A stretch of DNA of 6,758 nt. Source: Anaerolineales bacterium. GTDB taxonomy: Bacteria; Chloroflexota; Anaerolineae; 4572-78; J111. The position numbers and the translations under genes were made by a program. The stretch is taken from NCBI GenBank assembly GCA_012032575.1, contig JAAUSP010000427.1:1-6758 (forward strand), in the 5' to 3' direction. A model generated the notes under the pieces. It saw nothing but the letters and a program-made list of their open reading frames with translations, was not told the origin of the DNA and did not search any database. Below are positions 1 through 6,058 of the stretch, one piece after another; positions within the stretch are counted from its first letter, which is position 1; every line of letters starts with the position of its first letter.

Positions 1-13
1 ATATCTAAAAATT

Positions 14-20
14 CCCTCCT
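14..20 (-). promoter_or_regulatory. Shine-Dalgarno-like site of a gene starting left of the window
   Basis: On the minus strand this reads AGGAGGG, a near-perfect ribosome binding site. No ATG, GTG or TTG follows within the bases left in the window, so the start codon would lie at or just beyond base 1 (spacing about 12 or more, somewhat long). It lies about 27 bases downstream of the start point predicted for the leftward promoter at 54-82, which supports a divergent gene outside the window. Confidence 0.4.
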
Positions 21-53
21 AAAAAAGACTTAAGATTCACACCCAGCCACCCC

Positions 54-82
54 ATTATACCAAACCTGCTTGGGCCTGACAA
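54..82 (-). promoter_or_regulatory. Divergent sigma70-type promoter pointing left
   Basis: Read on the minus strand, a -35 TTGTCA (82 down to 77) is followed by exactly 17 bases and a consensus -10 TATAAT (59 down to 54). The -10 is preceded by TGG, giving an extended -10 (TGn). This is close to the housekeeping sigma consensus. Transcription would start near base 47 and run off the left edge, so the gene it drives is not in the window. Confidence 0.65.
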
Positions 83-110
83 TAGTCACTTAGCCGGGTA
101 TGCCCACCTG

Positions 111-141
111 GACCTTAAAGGTTGGGCAAGTTATTAAGGTC
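111..141. repeat. 8-bp inverted repeat in the divergent control region
   Basis: GACCTTAA (111-118) and TTAAGGTC (134-141) are perfect reverse complements separated by 15 bases. The dyad lies between the leftward promoter and the recN -35 box. No T-run follows it, so it is not an obvious terminator. It could be an operator for a dimeric regulator, or chance. Confidence 0.35.
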
Positions 142-152
142 GGCCAAGTTGT

Positions 153-182
153 TTGACGAAGCCCGAACACCTGTGCTATACT
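153..182 (+). promoter_or_regulatory. recN promoter (sigma70-type, extended -10)
   Basis: A -35 TTGACG (153-158) and -10 TATACT (177-182) are separated by 18 bases, and the -10 is preceded by TGC (extended -10). Transcription would start near 189, giving an untranslated leader of about 125 bases before the recN start at 316. The leader contains the heptad repeat array at 249-297. Confidence 0.65.
164..177. promoter_or_regulatory. Candidate SOS (LexA-type) operator in the recN promoter
   Basis: CGAACACCTGTGCT resembles the Gram-positive-type SOS box, which is built on GAAC, four bases, GTTC. Here the core is GAAC-ACCT-GTGC, one mismatch in the two half-sites. It fills the space between the -35 and -10 boxes, where a bound repressor would block polymerase, and recN is a classic SOS gene. 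The match is imperfect and no lexA gene is in the window, so this is an inference. Confidence 0.4.
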
Positions 183-248
183 CACTACGTAAAAATTGGC
201 CGAAAGTTGCAGTTGGGTAGTTCAAAAAAAATGAGTTGCTCAATATTC

Positions 249-297
249 GTGGTGCGTCTTGCGTCTTCCGTTTTGCGCACCACGCACCACGCACCAC
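249..297. repeat. Heptad hairpin array in the recN leader
   Basis: These 49 bases are seven contiguous 7-base units in one unbroken phase. The first is GTGGTGC (249-255). The next three are variants of the form GTYTTSC (256-276). The last three are exact copies of GCACCAC (277-297), the reverse complement of the first unit. A 9-bp stem is possible between 248-256 and 276-284, and the other right-hand copies offer alternative pairing registers. It ends seven bases before the recN ribosome binding site, so folding could affect translation. Confidence 0.8.
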
Positions 298-303
298 GTG
301 ACC

Positions 304-307
304 GAGG
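304..307 (+). promoter_or_regulatory. Ribosome binding site that decides the recN start
   Basis: GAGG lies 8 bases upstream of GTG at 316. It favours that start over the in-frame TTG at 259, which lies inside the repeat array, and over GTG at 298. Confidence 0.6.
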
Positions 308-315
308 TTTTTACC

Positions 316-2061
316 GTGCTTATTGAATTAAATATTGCCGATTTTGCGATTATTGATAAGCTGAACCTGGCTTTTCACTCGGGCTTTAACGTGCTCACCG
401 GCGAGACCGGTGCGGGCAAATCCATCATCATTGACGCGGTCAGCATGCTGCTGGGCGGGCGGGCCGATACCACTTTTGTCCGGGCCGGGTGCGACCGGGC
501 ACGGGTGGAGGGTGTTTTTCGCCTCTCAACCAATTTGCAGGCTGCCGTCAATCCCATCCTTGAGCGCGAAGGATTGGAAGGCGAAGCGCCAGACACCCTG
601 GTGCTGGGCCGCGAGCTGCGCAGTACCGGCCGAAACTTCTGCCGGGTTAACGGCAGCACCGTCAATTTGAGCATTTTGGAAGAAATTGCGGCGGTGCTGA
701 TTGACATTCACGGCCAGAGCCAACACCTCAGCCTGATGCAGGTCCGCCAGCACCAGGTTTTTCTGGATCGTTACGCCGGGCTGGACGAGCAGCGCGAAAC
801 CCTGACCGCCGAAATGCGCCAACTGCGCCGGGTGCGCCAGGAATTGGCCGATTTGCAGCGCGACGAGCAGAAATTGGCCCGGCGAATAGATCAACTCGCG
901 TTCCAGGTAGAAGAAATCGGGGCGGCCAAATTAAAGCCGGGCGAAGAAACCGAGCTGACCGTCGAGCGCAACCGATTGGCCAACGCCGAACAACTCGGCC
1001 AGTTTGCCGGCGAAGCCTATCGCCTGTTGCTTGAAAGCAGCGCCGATGAGCAGCCTTCGGCGGGCGATTTGCTGGCCCAGGCCGCGCGGGCCATCGGCAA
1101 TCTGGTCAAATTGGACTCCAGCTTGCAGGAGCAGCAGCAGCAGATTGACAACCTGACCTATCAATTGGAGGAACTGGCCGGCGCTGTGCGCGACTACAGC
1201 GAAAATATTGATTTTGACCCCACCCGCCTGCAAGAAGTCGAGGAGCGGCTGGGCCTGATATTTAGCCTCAAACGCAAATACGGCAACTCCATCGAAGAAA
1301 TTATCGAGTTTGGGCAACGGGCGCAGGCCGAATTGGATCACATCAGCCACAGCGAAGAACGGATCGAAGAACTGCGCCAGCTTGAAGAAGCGCACCGGCG
1401 CAGCATCGGGCAAATGGCTCTGGCGCTGTCGGAGGCCCGACGGGCCGCCGGTCAAACCCTGGCCCAGGGCGTGGTGGTCCAACTGGCCGACCTGGGTATG
1501 GCCAAAGCCGATTTTGCCGTCGAGCAGACCTGGAATGACGACCCCAACGGCGTTTATGTTGAAACCGAACAAGGCCCCAGAACTCTGGCCTGCGACGAGC
1601 GCGGGGTTGACCGGGTTGAATTTTTGATTGCTCCCAATCCCGGCGAACCGCTCAAACCGCTGATCAAAGTAGCCTCCGGCGGCGAAACCAGCCGGGTTAT
1701 GCTGGCCCTCAAAACCGTGCTGGCCGCCGCCGACGAAACCCCCACCCTGATCTTTGACGAAATTGACCAGGGCATCGGCGGGCGGATTGGCGGCGTGGTG
1801 GGCCGGAAATTGTGGGAACTTTCCCACGCAGGTCAGCATCAAGTCCTCTGTGTTACTCACCTGCCTCAAATTGCCGGATACGGCGATACCCATTATCATG
1901 TCACCAAACGAGTCCGCGATGCGCGAACCCATACCGGCGTGGAAACGCTGGTGGGAGACAATCGGGTGGAAGAATTGGCCCAGATGCTTGGCGCACTGAG
2001 CCAGAGCACCCGCGACAGCGCCCGCGAAATTCTAACCGAAGCCGCCGGATTAAAATTGTGA
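316..2061 (+). CDS. recN: DNA repair protein RecN
   Basis: RecN is a cytosolic SMC-like ATPase recruited to DNA double-strand breaks, where it helps RecA-dependent recombinational repair. The protein is 581 residues from GTG 316, near the family's usual 550-580. Visible motifs are the N-terminal MLIELNIADFAIID start typical of RecN, Walker A GETGAGKS (residues 29-36), and a conserved DIHGQSQH segment (130-137). A Gln/Glu/Leu-rich coiled-coil middle spans about 160-370. The ABC signature SGGE is at 454-457, Walker B LIFDE has D481 and E482, and the switch histidine is H515 in VTHLPQ. All ATPase motifs are intact. The start is chosen by the family N-terminus and the GAGG site; a TTG at 259 would add repeat-encoded residues unlike RecN. 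The stop codon lies inside the next repeat, so the final leucine and the stop come from repeat sequence. A strong promoter with a possible SOS box lies upstream. Confidence 0.96.
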   Translation: MLIELNIADFAIIDKLNLAFHSGFNVLTGETGAGKSIIIDAVSMLLGGRADTTFVRAGCDRARVEGVFRLSTNLQAAVNPILEREGLEGEAPDTLVLGRELRSTGRNFCRVNGSTVNLSILEEIAAVLIDIHGQSQHLSLMQVRQHQVFLDRYAGLDEQRETLTAEMRQLRRVRQELADLQRDEQKLARRIDQLAFQVEEIGAAKLKPGEETELTVERNRLANAEQLGQFAGEAYRLLLESSADEQPSAGDLLAQAARAIGNLVKLDSSLQEQQQQIDNLTYQLEELAGAVRDYSENIDFDPTRLQEVEERLGLIFSLKRKYGNSIEEIIEFGQRAQAELDHISHSEERIEELRQLEEAHRRSIGQMALALSEARRAAGQTLAQGVVVQLADLGMAKADFAVEQTWNDDPNGVYVETEQGPRTLACDERGVDRVEFLIAPNPGEPLKPLIKVASGGETSRVMLALKTVLAAADETPTLIFDEIDQGIGGRIGGVVGRKLWELSHAGQHQVLCVTHLPQIAGYGDTHYHVTKRVRDARTHTGVETLVGDNRVEELAQMLGALSQSTRDSAREILTEAAGLKL

Positions 2062-2154
2062 ATTGTGAATCATCCCATCGGGATAGCCTTATGGTCTGAA
2101 TTGTGAAAGGTTTTCATCGTTCACAATTCACAATTCACAATTCACAATTCACAA
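2056..2154. repeat. Heptad hairpin array between recN and the TPR gene
   Basis: Two TTGTGAA units (2056-2069) overlap the recN stop codon. A third is at 2101-2107. On the right are five exact tandem copies of the reverse complement TTCACAA (2120-2154). A perfect 11-bp stem pairs 2097-2107 with 2120-2130 around a 12-base loop. A separate small hairpin (ATCCC at 2072-2076, GGGAT at 2080-2084) lies in the spacer after the first two units. The array ends 7 bases before the TPR gene ATG, where a ribosome binding site would normally be. No T-run follows, so it is not a typical intrinsic terminator. Confidence 0.9.
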
Positions 2155-2161
2155 TTAAGTC

Positions 2162-3860
2162 ATGTACTATCGCCCCGAAGAAAAAAAGCGCGGTGCGCTT
2201 TTGACGTTTGTTTTATATACCCTCCTGGCCGTGATGCTGGCGATGTTTGGGTTGCTGGTGGGGATTTATGTGGGCTACTTCAACATCGAGACGCCTACCC
2301 TGGCCAAGCAGTTTGAGCCAACCCCCACGCCGACCGTCCCGCTGTGCTTTATGTGGGCGATGGCGACACCTATTTTGCCCAGGGCAAACTGAATGAAGCC
2401 ATTGCCGCTTACCAGCAGGCCATCGAGATTGACCCGGCCAATGATGTACCCTATATGCGCCAATCGCGCCTGCTGATCTTTACCCGCGATACCGGCCGCG
2501 CCCTCGACCAGGCGGCGCAAGCGGTCGCCCTGAATCCCAACAATCCCGAAAATTTGGCTCACTACTGCCGCGCCCTCGATTGGGAGGCGCGTTATGCCGA
2601 AGCGTTTGATGTGTGCGGCTGCGCCACCGAATTGTATCCCACCTATGCCGAAGGCTATGCCTTTCTGTCAGAAGTATATGCCGATACCGGCAATTGGCGG
2701 GACGCTCAGGCGAATGCTCAAAAGGCGCTGGATTTGAACTTTCAAAGCATGGACGCCCACCACAACATGGGCTACGCCATGGAAGTGCAGGGCCGCTACC
2801 CGGAGGCTGTCAAATTCTACGATAACGCCATCACCCTGGCCCCCAACCTGGCCCCGCTTTATGTGGCAGCCGGGCGAATTTATCAAAACAGTATCGGCGA
2901 TTACGAAACTGCCGCCGAGCGCTTTAAAAAAGCCATCAAATTAAGCCCGTTCGACCCGGAAGCCTACGATTTGTTGGGGTGGACCTATTACCTGAACGGC
3001 GATTACGTCCGGGCCATCAATGCCCTGGAACAAAGCCTGGGGGTTGACCCCAACTATGTCAACCCCTTTCGCAAGGAGAGCGCCTGGGGTCATCTGGCCA
3101 CGGTTTACTACACCCGCCAGAACTTCGAGAGCGCGATCGAATATTTCCCCAAAGCCATCGAACTGGCCGAAGGGGAACTGCTGCGGCGGGTTCGCCAGGT
3201 GGAAATCCACACCGAAACTCAAACCCTGACCGGCCCGGCGGCCCGGCCTGTTCTGCGCGGCCGTTTTAGCCGGGCCGCCGACACCCTCAACTTTATCGCC
3301 CGGCTTCAGCCCGTCAACTACACCAGCGCCCCCGCCGTCGAAACCGAGCAGTCGTGCGCCGACCTGCTGGCTCAATCCATCAAGGGTGAAACCCTCCTGC
3401 TCGGTCCCACCGAGTCGCTAACCGCGACCCAGGTTTTCAGCCAATCCAGCGGCACAGCCACGCTCGACCCACCAACGGCAACCTTTTCCTCGACCTACAG
3501 AAACTGCCGCAGCCCGCAACCACCCCCTACGAAATCAAAGTCTCCTTCTGGCCCAATCGCACCGACAGCGTCGGCTTTTTCCAGCCCCAGCCCGATGGCC
3601 GGGCGCAGGTCAATATCAAATTCGAGGAAAAATCTCTGGCCCCGATTGAATACTATTATCAATTGGGCCTGGCTTACGCCTTTCTGGATAATCCCCAGTG
3701 TAATGAGGCAGTACCCTGGCTTTTAAAAGCGCTCGAAATTGATAGTTCCGGCTACAATCCCGCCTGGTATGGCTTGCGAGCGGAATATTGCCCCAGTTCC
3801 AATACTCCCCCCACGCCCATCCCCACCTGGACCCCTGAGCCGACAGACCAGCCGCAATAA
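2162..3860 (+). CDS. Membrane-anchored TPR-repeat protein, with two apparent single-base frameshifts
   Basis: The gene is read in three segments: frame 2 from ATG 2162 to about 2338, frame 1 to about 3468, then frame 3 to TAA 3858-3860. One extra C in the CCC at 2338-2340 and one in the CCC at 3468-3470 would restore one 566-residue protein. Its parts are a charged N-terminus (MYYRPEEKKR), one membrane segment (about residues 12-38), a Thr/Pro linker (about 50-60), and roughly seven or eight tetratricopeptide repeats (about 63-305; the first contains GKLNEAIAAYQQAIEIDP). A region without clear TPRs follows (about 305-495), then a final TPR-like segment (LGLAYAFLDN, about 495-545) and a Thr/Pro tail. 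TPRs bind protein partners; topology suggests an extracytoplasmic domain. The partner and role are unknown. No ribosome binding site is visible, and an in-frame TAA at 2156 rules out an earlier start. It may be a real gene with assembly errors, or a decayed one. Confidence 0.8.
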
Positions 3861-3953
3861 AAAAGTCCACAGACGCGAAGCGCACAGATGCACACAGATA
3901 ATTTTTTAAGTTTATCTGTGTCTATCTGAGTGTATCTGTGGACCGTAATTTTT
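3859..3953. terminator. Likely bidirectional terminator between convergent genes
   Basis: The hairpin repeat at 3865-3943 sits between the TPR gene stop (3860) and the pgk stop (3966). For leftward pgk transcripts the outer stem (9 bp, 3865-3873 with 3935-3943) is followed at once by six T (the A-run at 3859-3864). For rightward transcripts the stem is followed four bases later by a T-run (3949-3953). The stem is long and interrupted rather than compact and GC-rich, so termination is plausible but not certain. Confidence 0.5.
3865..3943. repeat. Decad hairpin array between the TPR gene and pgk
   Basis: The period is 10 bases. Left-arm units are CGCACAGATG (3881-3890) and CACACAGATA (3891-3900). 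Right-arm units begin at 3911, 3921 and 3931 and share TATCTG(T/A)G. The phase runs unbroken from 3881 to 3940. A perfect 10-bp inner stem pairs 3892-3901 with 3912-3921, and a 9-bp outer stem pairs 3865-3873 with 3935-3943. The architecture matches the other intergenic arrays but the unit length differs. Confidence 0.8.
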
Positions 3954-3965
3954 AAGCCTTTGGAC

Positions 3966-5145
3966 TTATTTATCGTCCAGCGCCGCTACCCCTGGCAGTT
4001 CAATTCCTTCCAGAAATTCCAGGCTGGCCCCGCCGCCGGTGGAAATATGGCTCATTTGATCGGCCAGGCCGGACTGCTCTGCTGCTGCCGCGCTGTCGCC
4101 GCCGCCGATGATGGTGGTGGCACCTTTTAGCCCGGCCAGCGCTTTGGCAATGGCAAAGGTCCCCTCGGCAAAGCGGGGGAACTCAAACACGCCCATCGGC
4201 CCGTTCCAGACCACCGTTTTGGCCGCCGCCAGCCGGTTGGAGAAGTGCGCAATGGTGGCCGGACCAATATCGAGGATCATCCAATCGGCCGGAACTTCGT
4301 CAACCGGCACGATTTTGGCCTCGGCATCGGCCTTGAACTCAGTGGCGATGACACAGTCAACCGGCAGAATCAATTTGTCGGACTGCTCGGCCAGCAGTTT
4401 CTTGGCCGTCTCTAACGCCTCGGCTTCCACCAGCGATTTGCCGACGTTATGGCCCTGCGCCACAAAAAAGGTGTTGGCCATCCCCCCGCCGATAAGCAGC
4501 GAGTCCACTTTGGACAGCAAATTCTCGATTACCGCAATCTTGTCGGAGATTTTGGCTCCGCCCATAATGGCTAAGAAGGGCCGTTCGGGGTCGGCCAGCG
4601 CTCTGCCCAGATATTCCAGCTCCTTTTCCATCAGAAAACCGGCCACAGCGGGGCGCAGCGTTTTTAGTCACACCTTCGGTGGAGGCGTGGGCGCGGTGGG
4701 CACTGCCAAAGGCATCGTTGACATAAATATCGCCCAACGCGGCCAGCTTGGCCGAAAAGGTTGGTTCGTTTTTCTCTTCCTCTTTGTAAAAACGGGTGTT
4801 TTCCAGCACGATGACATCGCCGGGCTGCATGGCCTGGCAAGCCACTTCGACGGCCTCGCCCACGCAGTCATCCAACTGTTTGACCGGCCGGCCTAACAAC
4901 TCCTGCAATTTGGCCGCCACCGGTCCCATTGAATACTTCATATTGCGCTCACCTTTGGGCCGGCCCAGGTGGCTCATCAAAATAACCCCGGCTCCATTGT
5001 CGAGCAGGTAATTGATCGTCGGCAGGGCCGCCTGGATGCGGCGGTCGTCGGTGACCTGGCCACCTTCCATCGGCACATTAAAGTCAACCCGCACTAATGC
5101 GCGTTTGCCTTGCACGTCAATATCTTTGATGCTTTTCTTATTCAT
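3966..5145 (-). CDS. pgk: Phosphoglycerate kinase, with one apparent single-base frameshift
   Basis: This cytosolic glycolytic enzyme transfers phosphate between 1,3-bisphosphoglycerate and ADP. Two frames meet near 4661-4665. Removing one base from the five-T run there (five A on the coding strand) joins them into a 392-residue protein, the normal size for bacterial PGK. N-terminal domain motifs are RVDFNVP (19-25), R36, SHLGRP (58-63), NTRF with R118, and [12 protein letters not shown] with R151, the usual phosphoglycerate-binding set. C-terminal nucleotide-domain motifs are GGAKISDK (from 195), WNGPMGVFE (313-321), GGGDS (347-351) and [13 protein letters not shown] near the end. At the join, GVTK continues into [14 protein letters not shown], as in other PGKs. 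A ribosome site AAAGGA (5153-5158) lies 7 bases before ATG 5145. As written the gene would not give active enzyme, and PGK is normally essential, so a sequence error is the likeliest reading. Confidence 0.93.
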
Positions 5146-5152
5146 ACTTTTT

Positions 5153-5158
5153 TCCTTT
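5153..5158 (-). promoter_or_regulatory. pgk ribosome binding site
   Basis: The minus strand reads AAAGGA, 7 bases before the ATG at 5145. This confirms the start [15 protein letters not shown]. Confidence 0.7.
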
Positions 5159-5197
5159 CAGAAACGGTAGACAAGTTTAATTTGGCCCCCTGGTTTC

Positions 5198-5226
5198 ATT
5201 TTACTATTAGCGCTGACAAAGCACAA
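5198..5226 (-). promoter_or_regulatory. Candidate pgk promoter
   Basis: On the minus strand, TTGTGC (5226 down to 5221) and TAAAAT (5203 down to 5198) are 17 bases apart. They lie in the AT-rich gap between nth and pgk, and would give a leader of about 45 bases. The -35 matches four of six consensus bases and the -10 five of six. It suggests that pgk can be transcribed independently of nth. Confidence 0.4.
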
Positions 5227-5274
5227 AAACATTAAAAACGTATCTGCTCACCAACTAAACTATTTATTACGAGT

Positions 5275-5298
5275 CTAAGGCTGAGGCTAAGGCTAAGA
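5275..5298. repeat. Hexad tandem repeat between nth and pgk
   Basis: Four contiguous 6-base units of the form CTRAGG (CTAAGG, CTGAGG, CTAAGG, CTAAGA) start 15 bases beyond the nth stop. Unlike the other arrays, no inverted arm is visible nearby. The remainder of the nth-pgk gap holds only the candidate pgk promoter and ribosome site. Confidence 0.6.
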
Positions 5299-5312
5299 GG
5301 ATACAGCCCTAC

Positions 5313-5969
5313 TTAGCGGCTGCGGGTCACGCCGATTCGCTCACAGAATTGAATGACCGGGCATTTGCTGCACCAGGGCGAAGTAGGGTGGCAGAGGGTC
5401 TGGCCCATGCTGACCAACAGGCCGTTGTACTCGATCCAGTATTCCGGCGGCAGTTTGGCCCGCAACGCAAATTCGGTTTCTTCGGGGGTTTTGGTTTGCA
5501 CATAGCCCCAGCGGTTGGAAATCCGGTGGACGTGGGTATCCACGCAGATGCCGGGCAGGTTGTAGCCGGCGGTCAGCACTAAATTGGCCGTTTTCCGGCC
5601 CACGCCGGGCAGTTTGAGCAGGGCGTCCAGGTCAGCCGGAACGCGACCTTCGTACTCGTCAATCAGCTTTTGGGAAACATCAATAATATTTTTGGCCTTG
5701 GTCCGATAAAAGCCGACCGGATAAATGGTTTCGGCGATTTTTTCGGGCGTCTGGCGGACCATGTCGTAAGGATTGTCGGCAACGCTGAACAGGCGCGGCG
5801 CGACCACTGCCGTGAGCGTATCTTTGGTGCGCAGGCTGAGAATGGTGGCGATGAGCACATGGTAGGGGTTGCGCTCGCTCCGGGCCATGTCGTCCACCAG
5901 CCCCGGCTGCCACTGTTGAGCGCACTCGCGCAGAATAGTGATAACTTCGTGAATTTCGTGGTCTCGCAT
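5313..5969 (-). CDS. nth: Endonuclease III (DNA glycosylase/AP lyase)
   Basis: Nth starts base-excision repair by removing oxidised pyrimidines and cutting the abasic site. The product is 218 residues, close to the family norm (about 210-220). The helix-hairpin-helix LPGVGRKTANLVL (120-132) carries the catalytic lysine K126. The catalytic aspartate is D144 in VDTHVHRISNR. The C-terminus has the iron-sulfur loop C-x6-C-x2-C-x5-C at C193, C200, C203 and C209, so a [4Fe-4S] cluster is expected. Where the E. coli enzyme has SAQATD, this one has SLRTKD (45-50), placing arginine at the DNA-intercalating glutamine position. ATG 5969 is chosen because AGGA (5975-5978) lies 5 bases upstream and the family N-terminus fits. 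A longer in-frame reading to 6137 would translate the octad repeat and overlap the upstream gene. The gene is intact. Confidence 0.96.
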   Translation of the reverse strand: MRDHEIHEVITILRECAQQWQPGLVDDMARSERNPYHVLIATILSLRTKDTLTAVVAPRLFSVADNPYDMVRQTPEKIAETIYPVGFYRTKAKNIIDVSQKLIDEYEGRVPADLDALLKLPGVGRKTANLVLTAGYNLPGICVDTHVHRISNRWGYVQTKTPEETEFALRAKLPPEYWIEYNGLLVSMGQTLCHPTSPWCSKCPVIQFCERIGVTRSR

Positions 5970-5978
5970 ACTTTTCCT

Positions 5979-6058
5979 GGAAGAATGGAAGGATGGAGGA
6001 CTGGAGGATTGGAGGATTGGAAAGTGACCAACCTTCCAACCTTCCAATCCTCCATTAC
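5979..6058. repeat. Octad hairpin array between the 113-residue gene and nth
   Basis: The 80 bases are ten contiguous 8-base units in unbroken phase. Six purine-rich units of the GGARGRYT type (5979-6026, including two exact GGAGGATT at 6003-6018; the sixth is degenerate) are followed by four reverse-complement units (6027-6058, for example TCCAACCT). A perfect 13-bp stem pairs 6010-6022 with 6042-6054. The strands are strongly skewed: G and A on the left, C and T on the right. The left edge abuts the nth ribosome site, and the right edge contains the stop codon of the upstream gene. Confidence 0.9.

Noticed and set aside
115..297. Minus-strand open frame of 60 codons upstream of recN
   Set aside because: It covers the recN promoter and the heptad array and has no ribosome site or recognisable sequence.
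259..315. In-frame TTG start extending RecN by 19 residues
   Set aside because: The extension is encoded by the heptad repeat and has no RecN-like sequence. GTG 316 has a ribosome site and gives the family N-terminus.
931..1932. Long minus-strand open frame of 333 codons inside recN
   Set aside because: It is the mirror of a GC-rich, intact recN frame. It has Gly/Phe/Gln-rich low-complexity composition and no domain or ribosome site.
2120..2154. CRISPR array or plasmid-type iterons
   Set aside because: Units are 6-10 bases without spacers, there are no cas or replication genes, and the arrays sit between ordinary chromosomal genes.
4660..4666. Programmed ribosomal frameshift in pgk
   Set aside because: The needed shift skips one base (+1), the codon context is not a standard -1 slippery heptamer, and pgk is not known to use frameshifting. 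A homopolymer error is simpler.
4108..4896. Plus-strand open frame of 262 codons opposite pgk
   Set aside because: It spans the antisense of conserved PGK sequence, is Ser/Ala-rich without motifs, and is a coding shadow.
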